Source: a virus
DNA length: 27,180 nucleotides
Strand: one strand, 5' to 3'
IMG/VR virus record: IMGVR_UViG_3300028925_003641
Coordinates: 1 to 27,180 of that record
Shown: positions 1 to 7,009 of the stretch, in pieces
Layout of the letters: each line of letters begins with the position of its first letter
Numbering within the stretch: position 1 is the stretch's first letter
Program-made: the position numbers and the translations under genes
Notes under the pieces: generated by a model
Databases searched by the model: none
Told to the model about the DNA's origin: nothing
Seen by the model: only the letters and a program-made list of their open reading frames with translations

Positions 1-15
1 CACATTAATTTAATA

Positions 16-35
16 CAAAATTTAATTAAATTTTG
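16..35. repeat. 20-bp perfect AT-rich palindrome
   Basis: The 10-base arm CAAAATTTAA is followed directly by its reverse complement TTAAATTTTG. It lies about 12-30 bases downstream of the -10 box at 48-53, so it would be in the early 5' leader of a leftward transcript. It could be a DNA operator or an RNA hairpin. It is AT-only apart from the outer C/G pair, so chance is a real alternative. Confidence 0.5.
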
Positions 36-47
36 ATTGTTGTTTAT

Positions 48-76
48 ATTATACCAAGTTATTGCTGGATTGTCAA
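48..76 (-). promoter_or_regulatory. Leftward sigma70-type early promoter P1
   Basis: On the minus strand TTGACA (76..71) is separated by exactly 17 bp from TATAAT (53..48). Both hexamers match the bacterial consensus perfectly. The promoter points out of the left edge and would serve the next gene beyond the window. Confidence 0.85.
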
Positions 77-135
77 GAGTTATTCTGAAATAATTTGAAG
101 TTTTTCAAAAGTTCTATCACAGGATTCATTGTATA

Positions 136-164
136 ATTGTACTGCCCTTTGGGGTAAATGTCAA
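136..164 (-). promoter_or_regulatory. Leftward sigma70-type early promoter P2
   Basis: TTGACA (164..159) with a 17-bp spacer and TACAAT (141..136), one mismatch in the -10. The -35 overlaps the last codons of the 84-aa gene. With P1 it forms a tandem pair about 88 bp apart, both directed leftward. Confidence 0.75.
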
Positions 165-415
165 GACTTTATTTGATCGTTATATGTTTCACCAAGAGTT
201 TGAGTTTTTGGTACTATGGGAAACTCTTTGTCTAAAGTTTCAAGATGATCTCTTGCAACTGCAAGATTAATTATTTCCCTATGAACAGCATCTACTACAT
301 TACTACTCATACCGACAGGAGCATTGCCATCTTTATAAAGTTCAATATTAGTTTTACTAACAGCTATTTCGTATTCGTATTTTTTTCTTAGTACATCAAT
401 TATCATTCGCTTCAT
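161..415 (-). CDS. Conserved-looking hypothetical protein, 84 aa
   Basis: I do not recognise a named family. The 84-aa product is charged and mostly helical in character, with a run of I/L/V and acidic residues from about residue 4 to 60 that suggests a helical hairpin or short coiled coil, and no membrane segment or signal peptide. The ATG at 415 has a clear AAGGA Shine-Dalgarno sequence six bases upstream, which supports it as a real gene. It lies 13 bases downstream of the RimK-like gene and is probably the last gene of the replisome operon. Short proteins of this look are common next to replication genes in marine T4-like phages, but no function can be given. Confidence 0.75.
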   Translation of the reverse strand: MKRMIIDVLRKKYEYEIAVSKTNIELYKDGNAPVGMSSNVVDAVHREIINLAVARDHLETLDKEFPIVPKTQTLGETYNDQIKS

Positions 416-428
416 TTTTTTTCCTTAA

Positions 429-1868
429 TTAAATAGTATTTGTATCTTTGTCGTTTTTATCGTATCGGTCAATCCAATCAGACAAAACAAACTTCCTATT
501 GGGATTTATATTAACTTTAAATCTAGTCAATAACTCCCTATTAATAAGAAAGGTACTTTTAGAATCTTTTGTTGTCAATCCTATTGGAACTTCCTTATAT
601 AATTTATTGTTGAAAGTAATATTAACAAAGACAATTGGTCTTTCATCAATTTTATCAACATGTTCTGGGTAAGACATACCTTGTAATTTACTTGTAAACT
701 TCTTGCCGTCTTTTTCCCATCTAACACTTTTACCAGAAACATCAATTTTGTCTACAACAAACATAGACGCATTAGTTCCATTTCCTGTATCAAATTTTCC
801 TCTAATTGGGCCGTACCCATGAACATCAATTCTTTCAGCGTAACCAGATTCTTTTATAAATGAGTGTCTTCTGTGGTTATCTTGGGTAATATAATCAAAC
901 AAACTTTTCATTATGTTTTCTGATTTAACCTTACCAATATAGGTTTCATCTCTTTTAGTTATATCATAAAGTCCAAAGTTTGAACCGAGGCCGGGGCTAC
1001 CATTACATTCTAGGACATAAATTTGACCATCAACTATCGCATGATCTACACCTACCATGTAAGCACCAACAGAACGAGCTGCGTTTAAAACTATCTTATG
1101 TTCTTCTTTTGATAGTTTGTAACCTTCAGTGGTTGCACCTCTGTGTCTATTAGAACGAAAGTCTTCCTTTGATTGAGTTCTTTTGGTTGATGCCAAAACT
1201 TTACCATCAATTACTATTGTACGAACATCAAAATCAAATTTTAAGAATTCTTGAAGCAAAAGTGATGCGCCAAACTTCCAAAGTGATTGTGCAACAGAAA
1301 CCATACTTTTTTCAGATTCAACAATTGAAACACCAATACCCTGTGTTCCTGTAATTGTTTTCATAATCGCAGGAAAATTACCACCTAGTCTTTCGTGTGC
1401 GGCAAGCAATCCCTTTTCATTTGAAATAAGAGCAGTTCTTGGTGTTGGAATATTATCTCTTTCAAAAGAAATATATGCAGACATTTTGTTATCACAAGTC
1501 AACATACTATCTCTAGTGTTTATCATAAATGCACCGGCATTTTGGAATGTAGATAATATTGCTAATCCGGTTTCGTCTTTTAGAGCTCCTGCACGAACAA
1601 AACAAATGGTTTTTGAAAGTTCAAGTTTAGCTTCGGTATCTTCACCATCAATGTTTGATATGTGCAAAGTACCTTTATCTAAGTCATTTTTTGAAACCCA
1701 AGCATCTTCAATGTTAATAATATGACAAGTAATGTTTCTTTTTGCACATTCTTTGTCAATCATATTACTAACATTAGTTTTGTTGTCAGCATCAACCTTT
1801 GTTAGAACAACAACTTGAATTTCACTTCTTGTTACTTGTTCTGTAATAAATGTCTTAAATTGTTCCAA
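429..1868 (-). CDS. RimK-like ATP-grasp ligase fused to a RimB-like retropepsin domain
   Basis: The 479-aa protein has two domains. Residues about 15-330 look like the RimK family of ATP-grasp amino-acid ligases: the glycine-rich ATP loop GTQGIGV (174-180), DFDVRTIVIDGKV (212-224), RSNRHRGA (238-245) and the metal-binding stretch near LECNGSPG (286-293). RimK adds glutamates to the C-terminus of ribosomal protein S6. Residues about 340-479 resemble the RimB/COG4067 retropepsin-like proteins, with an aspartic-protease-type D360-T-G motif and a C-terminal strand pattern around INRELLTRF. In Pseudomonas, RimB is separate and trims polyglutamate tails, so writer and eraser would be joined here. 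The start is TTG (1868), two bases beyond the regA stop, with a GAG-rich Shine-Dalgarno sequence and no suitable nearby ATG. The substrate could be host S6 or a phage protein. Domain identity is fairly sure; the role is inference. Confidence 0.85.
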   Translation of the reverse strand: MEQFKTFITEQVTRSEIQVVVLTKVDADNKTNVSNMIDKECAKRNITCHIINIEDAWVSKNDLDKGTLHISNIDGEDTEAKLELSKTICFVRAGALKDETGLAILSTFQNAGAFMINTRDSMLTCDNKMSAYISFERDNIPTPRTALISNEKGLLAAHERLGGNFPAIMKTITGTQGIGVSIVESEKSMVSVAQSLWKFGASLLLQEFLKFDFDVRTIVIDGKVLASTKRTQSKEDFRSNRHRGATTEGYKLSKEEHKIVLNAARSVGAYMVGVDHAIVDGQIYVLECNGSPGLGSNFGLYDITKRDETYIGKVKSENIMKSLFDYITQDNHRRHSFIKESGYAERIDVHGYGPIRGKFDTGNGTNASMFVVDKIDVSGKSVRWEKDGKKFTSKLQGMSYPEHVDKIDERPIVFVNITFNNKLYKEVPIGLTTKDSKSTFLINRELLTRFKVNINPNRKFVLSDWIDRYDKNDKDTNTI

Positions 1869-1869
1869 G

Positions 1870-2244
1870 TTAACTCTCTCTCTTTTTGCCTATATTGTAT
1901 TTAGTTTCAAGAGTCCATTCATCTTTTTCTTTGAATGAAATAATTTTAATTTGACTAAGAGGAGCAATAGGTTCTAAATCTCCCTTAATGTCTACCAATC
2001 CCCAATCCCCCAATAACTTTGAGATTGTGTTACGCCTTGCAATATCATTTTCTGATAAATTAGTTTCTTTGCCGTCCAATGCAAACAATTCTTTAAAGTG
2101 TACAATAAAGTATTTACCTTGTTTGTGTAGGATATGACAGGATTGATATAGTATTTTTTCTTTTCTTGAAGCAACGCCAATACGAGATAGAGTCTCTCGT
2201 ACTTTTAAAAAATCGTCTGGTTCTTTCAGTACGACTTCAAGCAT
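1870..2244 (-). CDS. regA: RegA translational repressor
   Basis: This is RegA, the RNA-binding protein that in T4 represses translation of many early mRNAs, including its own, gp44, gp45 and gp62, by covering their ribosome-binding sites. The T4-family patterns are plain: EPDDFLKVRETLSRIG near the N-terminus, LYQSCHIL, YFIVHFKELF, and ISFKEKDEWTLETKYNIG at the C-terminus. I place the start at ATG 2244 (124 aa, against 122 in T4). There MLEVVLKEP aligns with the T4 N-terminus MIEITLKKP, and AGGAG lies just upstream, though closer than usual. An upstream GTG at 2283 in the same frame would add 13 residues overlapping gp62 that RegA does not normally have. The gene follows gp62 by 16 bases. Confidence 0.95.
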   Translation of the reverse strand: MLEVVLKEPDDFLKVRETLSRIGVASRKEKILYQSCHILHKQGKYFIVHFKELFALDGKETNLSENDIARRNTISKLLGDWGLVDIKGDLEPIAPLSQIKIISFKEKDEWTLETKYNIGKKRES

Positions 2245-2260
2245 ATGCTCCTGTTTCCAG

Positions 2261-2659
2261 TTAATGCTTTCCATTTCTTCCACCTTTATTCAAACTATCT
2301 TTGATAGCCTTTATCTGTTCATCATTAAGTATTTTAAGAGCAGACTTTGCCTTTTCATTATTATAACCATAATACTCTTTAACATACTCTAGATCGTCTA
2401 TTTTACTCGCCTTCAGCCAAGGAGTAAATCTTTTCCTTGCTCTTAGACTATTTAGAAGAAAATCAAATTGAAGTTTATGGTCAAGGTGGCAGTTAACATT
2501 CATTTCATTAACAAGATGAATGGTGTCTAGAAATGGAGCCAGACATTTATTTACAATGTATGGGGGATATTTCTTTTCCCACATTTCATCTTCTGAATCC
2601 ATCAGAGGTGTTTTATCTGTATTGATTTCTTTGAGGTAATCTTTTAAATCGTATGTCAT
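2261..2659 (-). CDS. 62: Clamp loader small subunit gp62
   Basis: This is the small subunit of the T4-type clamp loader, which with gp44 loads the gp45 clamp at primer-template junctions. At 132 aa it is shorter than T4 gp62 (187 aa). The call rests on position immediately before regA in the invariant 45-44-62-regA order, and on the N-terminal pattern YDLKDYLKEIN followed by the KKYPPYIVNKCLA and LQFDFLLNSLRARKRF segments that recur in this family. The ATG at 2659 has a strong GGAGG Shine-Dalgarno sequence and overlaps the upstream stop as ATGA, indicating coupling. Unusually, a 2OG/Fe(II) oxygenase gene separates it from gp44. Confidence 0.9.
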   Translation of the reverse strand: MTYDLKDYLKEINTDKTPLMDSEDEMWEKKYPPYIVNKCLAPFLDTIHLVNEMNVNCHLDHKLQFDFLLNSLRARKRFTPWLKASKIDDLEYVKEYYGYNNEKAKSALKILNDEQIKAIKDSLNKGGRNGKH

Positions 2660-3291
2660 TTTTTACCTCCAAATCTTGCGCTTAATAATTCATTTGCTGA
2701 TGCAGACCATGTTTCTGTAAATGATGGTGTAAATGCAAATTCTCTTTCTGGCAAGTAAAAGTAATTGCCTGCAATGACTATTCGTTCTTCGTCAATAGTG
2801 CTTTTAGGAACACTATGAGTAGTATCTGATGTAAAAACTATCAGCTGCCCATCTTTAGGGTGTATACAAAAAGGTTTATTTTTAGAGTTTTTTTTCTTTT
2901 TGTCGTATTCAAACGCATTATCAAAAACTAACGGACTACTTCCTTTCGGTGTTTTTACACAATAGACAAAGCTCAGTGAACAGGGCAAATGAAAGTGTGG
3001 TATAGCATGTTCACCTTTACGATAAACAGCACCCCAGCAATCTAGCAATACATGTTTAAAGGGTTTCGTATCTTCATTTATTATTTCTGTGATTACATCA
3101 GTTAGCTTTACTATTAATTCATTTTCCTTATGAAACGACCAAGAAGTCATATCACATTTCAGATTTGTTTTATGATCTTGTAAATCGCCAGATGATTTAA
3201 TCAGTTCTGCTATCTTGTCGTTTGGCACATTTTTTAAATTGTAAGTATCTAAAGAAGTTATTTCCCTAGTTGAAAGCTTAGTTCTAATCAT
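2656..3291 (-). CDS. Putative 2OG/Fe(II) oxygenase inserted between gp44 and gp62
   Basis: The 211-aa product has the double-stranded beta-helix signature of the phage 2OG-Fe(II) oxygenase family resembling PF13759. An HFHLP segment (H99, H101) is followed by SLSFVY, then the distal H159 in THSVP and R170, the usual 2OG carboxylate-binding position. Such enzymes couple oxidation of a substrate to conversion of 2-oxoglutarate and O2 into succinate and CO2; phage substrates are generally unknown. The gene overlaps both neighbours as ATGA, so it is translationally coupled within the clamp-loader operon and likely made at the same time. This splits a gene pair that is adjacent in T4. Family confidence is good; substrate unknown. 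Confidence 0.85.
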   Translation of the reverse strand: MIRTKLSTREITSLDTYNLKNVPNDKIAELIKSSGDLQDHKTNLKCDMTSWSFHKENELIVKLTDVITEIINEDTKPFKHVLLDCWGAVYRKGEHAIPHFHLPCSLSFVYCVKTPKGSSPLVFDNAFEYDKKKKNSKNKPFCIHPKDGQLIVFTSDTTHSVPKSTIDEERIVIAGNYFYLPEREFAFTPSFTETWSASANELLSARFGGKK

Positions 3292-4223
3292 TTAAACTTA
3301 ACCTGACCCATCAACTCTGTCATGCAAGCAAGTAGATTGATTTCTTGGTCAGCAACAAAAGCAGCCTTGTATTGATAGTCAGCAATGATAACAACCGCAT
3401 GAGGAATAGTACTAGCATCTAAGTGGTCATATAGACTATCGTAGATACTTCTATAAACACGCACAGCATCATTGTCTAAGCTCTGAACAATCCACTCACG
3501 AACCTTTGTAAACTCTTTGTTTTTAAGAGATGTCATCAGTTCATTAATATTTGATTCAGATAGATTTACCAGAACACCAGCATCAATCTTACCAGATACA
3601 GAGTATCGTTGTAGTTCATTCAACACTCTACGCCAGTCGGGGAAGAACTTATATACAAGTTCTGCAACAGGTTTAGGTTCAAACTCTACCTTTTCTTGAG
3701 TCAGAATTTCTTGCACTCTTGCAAAGAAATTGTTTGCAAGTTTAGGTTTCTGTTCGTTAGGAAGAAGAAATTCAATAACACTACAACGAGAATGTAGTGG
3801 TGGTATTAATCTGTTCTTGTAGTTACAAGTAAGAATGAATCCACAGTTCTTGTGAAATTCTTCCATGAAACCACGCAAAGCGGGTTGAGTAGATTGTGAA
3901 TTTAGATAGTCTGCCTCATCTATAATGAGATACTTTCTTCCACCTTCAAGGGATACAGTAGAAGCAAAGTTCTTGATTTTTGTTCTCAGGACATCAATAC
4001 CAGATTCTTCTGAACCGTTAATCATCATATAGGTCGCACCAATTTCTTCAAGCATTGCCTTTGCGACAGTAGTTTTACCTACGCCCGGCCCGCCTGATAA
4101 TATTAGATTTGGTATATGTTTATCTTTAACAAACTCAGAAAATGTAGACTTTAATTCATCTGGTAAAACGCAATCACTTATTCTAGCTGGGCGGTATTTC
4201 TCCACCCATAAATATGTTTCCAT
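3288..4223 (-). CDS. 44: Clamp loader ATPase subunit gp44
   Basis: This is the AAA+ ATPase subunit of the clamp loader (311 aa; T4 gp44 is 319). Visible motifs are Walker A GGPGVGKT (44-51), Walker B YLIIDEAD (98-105), a sensor-1 TCNYKNR stretch (132-138) and the SRC motif (145-147) carrying the arginine finger typical of RFC-like loaders. N-terminal VEKYRPAR is the RFC box seen in clamp loaders. It follows gp45 by 17 bases with only a distant AGGG, suggesting weak independent initiation. It is expected to assemble with gp62 and act on gp45. Confidence 0.97.
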   Translation of the reverse strand: METYLWVEKYRPARISDCVLPDELKSTFSEFVKDKHIPNLILSGGPGVGKTTVAKAMLEEIGATYMMINGSEESGIDVLRTKIKNFASTVSLEGGRKYLIIDEADYLNSQSTQPALRGFMEEFHKNCGFILTCNYKNRLIPPLHSRCSVIEFLLPNEQKPKLANNFFARVQEILTQEKVEFEPKPVAELVYKFFPDWRRVLNELQRYSVSGKIDAGVLVNLSESNINELMTSLKNKEFTKVREWIVQSLDNDAVRVYRSIYDSLYDHLDASTIPHAVVIIADYQYKAAFVADQEINLLACMTELMGQVKFK

Positions 4224-4240
4224 TATGTAATATCCCTAAC

Positions 4241-4915
4241 TTATGCTTTGTAAGTTGATTCGGGTTCAAGTGCAATCCAATATTCAACATCAGTATTGTT
4301 ATTTTTGTAGTGACTAATATTCTTAGCTGAGATTTCTACATCATAAGTACCATCAAGAAGTTTCATGTTTTCTACTTTAAAGTAGAAGTTAAACTCTCCT
4401 TCACTGTCAGTATCAATATCAAGTGAATAGTTATTCGCAGTATCATTCTTCTTATCTTTTACAGTAAGAGATGAAACAGAACTATCTTTTTCCAAAACCA
4501 TGTCAGGTGCGCCAATGGCTGCAGCTGCACGCTTTAGTTTAGACAAGTCATCATTGCTCATAGTAAACTTGACTTCATTAGAAGGCATAGTAATCATTTT
4601 AGTTGGAGTTGTAACAACAGAAGGGTCAGAATAAAAATACTTCATTTTAGTTGAAGGTTTAGTTTCTTCACTAATCATAACATAGCTGTCATCAAAATCT
4701 AAGATAGGACTTGAAAATAAAGACAGAGCGCCTAGAAATTCATTTAAGTCATAAATCGCGATTTGTTGGGGAAAGGTTTCTTCCACTTCAGCCTTGGCAA
4801 TAATATTCTTCATTGCAGACATTGTTGTAATTGTATTTCCTTCCTTAATCACTAAATTTTGATTAATGGTTGAAAAGTTCTTCAACACAGAAGTTGTATG
4901 GTTACTTAATTTCAT
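4241..4915 (-). CDS. 45: Sliding clamp gp45
   Basis: This is the DNA polymerase processivity clamp, 224 aa (T4 gp45 is 228), which in T4 also serves as the mobile enhancer that activates late transcription with gp55 and gp33. The N-terminus MKLSNHTTSVLKNFSTIN matches the family start, and the AIYDLNEFLGALSLF and FYSDPSVV stretches fit clamp domain 1. The ATG has an AGGAG Shine-Dalgarno sequence. Its own consensus sigma70 promoter with an internal inverted repeat lies upstream (4958-4986), making it the first gene of the replisome operon 45-44-2OG-62-regA-rimK-like. Confidence 0.97.
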   Translation of the reverse strand: MKLSNHTTSVLKNFSTINQNLVIKEGNTITTMSAMKNIIAKAEVEETFPQQIAIYDLNEFLGALSLFSSPILDFDDSYVMISEETKPSTKMKYFYSDPSVVTTPTKMITMPSNEVKFTMSNDDLSKLKRAAAAIGAPDMVLEKDSSVSSLTVKDKKNDTANNYSLDIDTDSEGEFNFYFKVENMKLLDGTYDVEISAKNISHYKNNNTDVEYWIALEPESTYKA

Positions 4916-4957
4916 TATTTAAATTCTCCTAGAATTTTCACGTTTAATGTAAGATAC

Positions 4958-4986
4958 ATTATAACACAAAGAAGTCTTTGTGTCAA
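4958..4986 (-). promoter_or_regulatory. Early promoter P3 for the gp45 replisome operon
   Basis: TTGACA (4986..4981), a 17-bp spacer and TATAAT (4963..4958), both hexamers perfect. The start would fall near 4951, giving a leader of about 35 bases to the gp45 ATG. A 9-2-9 inverted repeat fills the spacer (listed separately). Confidence 0.9.
4964..4983. repeat. Operator-like inverted repeat inside the gp45 promoter
   Basis: Perfect 9-base arms (ACACAAAGA and TCTTTGTGT) flank a 2-base centre. The repeat fills the whole -35/-10 spacer, overlaps three bases of the -35 and abuts the -10. This is the geometry of a repressor site for a dimer, although a cruciform or chance origin cannot be excluded. 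Confidence 0.7.
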
Positions 4987-5003
4987 TATAAAAAGTTGAT
5001 AAA

Positions 5004-5327
5004 TCATTTAGGTAGATCGCCCATGATTTTACGAACTGATTTTTTTCTTTGGTCACTAACATTGCATTCCATATCATTGACATGTAGGGCGATAATTCCA
5101 TAATGAATTACCTTCAATAAATCTGCTCTGTTCTTACCGTTCTTTTTTCCATAGCGTTGTGCATACTTGAGTATGTTGCCGATACAGAAACCTTCACCAT
5201 GACCACCATCAATGATGAATTCTGTAGCTTGGAACTTATCCTTACTATAGTGTGCATCATAAGTAGAGTCAATGTACTGTTTCAGTTCATCTAAAACAGC
5301 AAGTTCATTATATTTGTAATCAATCAT
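5004..5327 (-). CDS. DUF3310 (SaV-like) family protein, 107 aa
   Basis: The 107-aa protein has the DUF3310 pattern: an N-terminal helix, a central GFCIGNILKYAQRYGKKNG segment and a following RADLLKVIHYGI helix. DUF3310 is a widespread small phage protein often found near nucleotide-metabolism or replication genes; its biochemistry is unsettled. Its ATG overlaps the stop of the upstream oxygenase as ATGA, so the pair forms a two-gene unit driven by P4. It is separated from gp45 by the P3 promoter. Confidence 0.8.
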   Translation of the reverse strand: MIDYKYNELAVLDELKQYIDSTYDAHYSKDKFQATEFIIDGGHGEGFCIGNILKYAQRYGKKNGKNRADLLKVIHYGIIALHVNDMECNVSDQRKKSVRKIMGDLPK

Positions 5328-6397
5328 TTAATAACCTTCTTCTTTTTATCTACATTAAGATTAGCAGATAAAGTTCTGCGTTCGCCTTCTCCAAAAAATG
5401 GATTGACAGAATGTCTTAACCATGATGGAAATATCAACATAGTTCCAACTTCTGGTTTGACATATTCTTCTGTCACTGGCCGTAACATATTTGCATCACG
5501 CATACCATGAGCACCCCAACAGAAATATGTAAATCCATCGAAACAACCACTTGCACCATTTAATCCTTTACAAAAATAATCTTCAGCGGGATTGGGGAGT
5601 GCTTCAATTTGTTCTGGTACTTTTAGATATAGAATACAAGATAGTCCTATTTCTGTTTCAGTGCCATGATCGTGTAAAGGGTTGTAATCTCCCGCATAAC
5701 TATGGACTGTCCACATACTACTTATTCTTGTTTTGTATTCTTCATCATCTTTTAGTTTTGTCCAATGACTATTACCATCCAAAGCATTTTGTAAATACGC
5801 ATTACCCAGATTTTCAATTAAACCACCTAACATCTGACCAACACTTTCATCTTTATGGTCAAACTCTAATTGTTTTGATTTATCGGTGCGATTGATTTGT
5901 CCAACTAAAGAATTAGATAAATCTTTATCATTAGGAATTAATGTATCATCAACAAAACCATTGATGTCACCAATTACATTTTCTGGAAGTTCAACCTTCA
6001 TCATATGAAAAGCATTTCGTGGTCGCATTACAATTTGCATGGAAGCAGGATTTGACGCAGATGTGCCAACAGCTGGTTTTGCATGAGGATTAAACATGTT
6101 ATCTTTTGGAAGTTTGTCTAGTGTGCCATCTTTTTCGTGTTGTTCAAATACATCGCGATGCCGTTGAGCAAAGTTTTTTCTATATCGTTTGGTTTTGGCT
6201 TGAAACAAGATTTCGTCTTCATCACACATATCTGGAAATGCATTTTTTACATTTTTAATATCATTTTCAGTTGGTTCAATAGTTTCCCATTCTTCTGGAG
6301 AGCAGGGAGGTATCTCATATTTTCTATCTTTTGATGGTTCTGCGACTACACCGTCTTTTAATTCGCCAGTTTCTAAGTCATGAACTTTTAGTCCCAT
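5324..6397 (-). CDS. Putative 2OG/Fe(II) oxygenase with a long N-terminal extension
   Basis: The 357-aa protein carries a C-terminal oxygenase domain from about residue 125 onward. It has an LHDHG site (H242, H244) followed by a SCILYLKVP strand, then the distal H329 in LRHSV and R340/R341 in GERRTLSANLNV. This is the PF13759-like pattern of phage 2OG-Fe(II) oxygenases. The first ~120 residues are charged, without a fold I recognise, and include a Lys/Arg-rich helix near 68-85 that might bind nucleic acid or a partner. It is the largest of the four oxygenases here and leads a two-gene unit with the DUF3310 gene, behind promoter P4. The substrate is unknown. Confidence 0.85.
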   Translation of the reverse strand: MGLKVHDLETGELKDGVVAEPSKDRKYEIPPCSPEEWETIEPTENDIKNVKNAFPDMCDEDEILFQAKTKRYRKNFAQRHRDVFEQHEKDGTLDKLPKDNMFNPHAKPAVGTSASNPASMQIVMRPRNAFHMMKVELPENVIGDINGFVDDTLIPNDKDLSNSLVGQINRTDKSKQLEFDHKDESVGQMLGGLIENLGNAYLQNALDGNSHWTKLKDDEEYKTRISSMWTVHSYAGDYNPLHDHGTETEIGLSCILYLKVPEQIEALPNPAEDYFCKGLNGASGCFDGFTYFCWGAHGMRDANMLRPVTEEYVKPEVGTMLIFPSWLRHSVNPFFGEGERRTLSANLNVDKKKKVIK

Positions 6398-6422
6398 AAT
6401 ATAATTCTCTTTTTTAAATGTT

Positions 6423-6439
6423 GTTACTACTATAGTAAC
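6423..6439. repeat. Inverted repeat over the -10 of promoter P4
   Basis: Seven-base perfect arms (GTTACTA and TAGTAAC) with a 3-base centre cover the -10 region of P4. This could be an operator for a dimeric regulator. Confidence 0.5.
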
Positions 6440-6461
6440 ACAAGAATGGGGCTGTTGTCAA
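6432..6461 (-). promoter_or_regulatory. Leftward promoter P4 for the 2OG/DUF3310 pair
   Basis: TTGACA (6461..6456) with an 18-bp spacer and TACTAT (6437..6432). The -10 is weaker than in the sibling promoters. The -35 sits in the loop of an 11-bp hairpin (6441-6472), and the -10 lies within a second inverted repeat. Confidence 0.65.
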
Positions 6462-6472
6462 CCCCATTCTTG
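6441..6472. terminator. Strong hairpin after hsp20, with a T tract on the plus strand
   Basis: The stem is 11 perfect base pairs (CAAGAATGGGG with CCCCATTCTTG) around a 10-base loop. On the plus strand it is followed by A and seven Ts (6474-6480), the form of an intrinsic terminator. On the minus strand it follows the hsp20 stop by about seven bases, but the trailing sequence is only weakly T-rich. It may end leftward hsp20 messages inefficiently while blocking rightward transcription. The loop contains the P4 -35. Confidence 0.65.
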
Positions 6473-6478
6473 ATTTTT

Positions 6479-6937
6479 TTACTTTATCTTAATAAGTCTT
6501 GGTTTCTTTTCCTCTGGAACAATTTGTTCCAAAGTAACTGTCAAAAGACCATTTTCTATTAGAGCTTCATTCACCACAATATCATCAGCAAGTGTAAACT
6601 TACGATTAAACTTTCTGTAAGATATGCCATGATGAAGTAACCCATCTGTAACTTCCGAATTTGCTTCAGTTTCTTTTACAGAACGAATAGTAAGTATTCC
6701 ATCAGCGATTTCAACTTCGACATCATCTTTACCGAAACCGGCGATTGCCATTTCGATAACATGAGTAAAGTCATCTGTTTTACGAATGTTATAGGGTGGA
6801 TATCCTGTAGACTTTTGTTGGGTATACTCGTTGCTGTTTAGACGATTGAGTTGCCTTTCAAAACCTACGGCATATGGATTGAGTTGATTGATACTCTCAA
6901 GTAGACTCATAGTAATATTTTTGCTTGTAGTAACCAT
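6479..6937 (-). CDS. hsp20: Small heat-shock protein Hsp20
   Basis: The 152-aa protein is an IbpA-type small heat-shock protein, an ATP-independent chaperone that holds unfolding proteins. The alpha-crystallin domain spans about residues 45-140, including the IAGFGKDDVEVEIADGILTI strands, the GISYRKFNRKF segment and ENGLLTVTLEQ. The C-terminal I-x-I anchor is present in RLIKIK. Hsp20 genes are common in marine T4-like phages, where they may help capsid assembly. A perfect late box (7002-7009) lies upstream, so unlike the early genes around it this gene should be expressed late with the virion genes. The start ATG 6937 has an AAGGAG Shine-Dalgarno sequence. Confidence 0.95.
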   Translation of the reverse strand: MVTTSKNITMSLLESINQLNPYAVGFERQLNRLNSNEYTQQKSTGYPPYNIRKTDDFTHVIEMAIAGFGKDDVEVEIADGILTIRSVKETEANSEVTDGLLHHGISYRKFNRKFTLADDIVVNEALIENGLLTVTLEQIVPEEKKPRLIKIK

Positions 6938-7001
6938 AATAGTTATCTCCTTTTTAATTTAAGCAAGATTTATGTGTGTGACCCTTGCGGCATCACAACT
7001 A

Positions 7002-7009
7002 TATTTATA
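7002..7009 (-). promoter_or_regulatory. T4-type late promoter for hsp20
   Basis: TATAAATA on the minus strand (7009..7002), an exact match to the T4 late -10 recognised by gp55-type sigma. The start would fall near 6996, giving a leader of about 60 bases. A TTGTAA/TTACAA inverted repeat with a 7-base centre (7014-7032) lies just upstream. Confidence 0.8.

Larger units (their letters stand above)
1..160 (-). promoter_or_regulatory. Left-edge intergenic region with tandem leftward promoters and a palindrome
   Basis: No convincing gene lies between the left edge and the 84-aa gene. The stretch holds two leftward sigma70-type promoters (48-76 and 136-164) and a 20-bp perfect palindrome at 16-35, each listed separately. 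An ATG on the minus strand at 5..3 could start the next gene to the left, but no Shine-Dalgarno sequence is seen before it and the window ends there. The arrangement suggests that a separately controlled gene begins just beyond the edge. In T4 the gene after regA is 43 (DNA polymerase), but that identity is a guess. Confidence 0.55.

Noticed and set aside
127-129. ATG of an 18-codon frame between promoters P2 and P1 as a leader peptide
   Set aside because: It has no Shine-Dalgarno sequence and would begin at the predicted transcription start; too short to support.
1870-2283. Longer RegA reading from GTG 2283
   Set aside because: The extra 13 residues have no counterpart in RegA; the family N-terminus aligns at ATG 2244.
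5078-5106. Plus-strand TTGACA with a weak -10 inside the DUF3310 gene
   Set aside because: The -10 is poor and the site lies in coding sequence; expected by chance in AT-rich DNA.
5551-5895. 114-codon open frame on the plus strand
   Set aside because: It lies wholly inside the well-supported 2OG oxygenase gene on the other strand, has no ribosome-binding site worth noting, and encodes a Leu/His/Tyr-rich product typical of an antisense shadow. The same applies to the other plus-strand frames.
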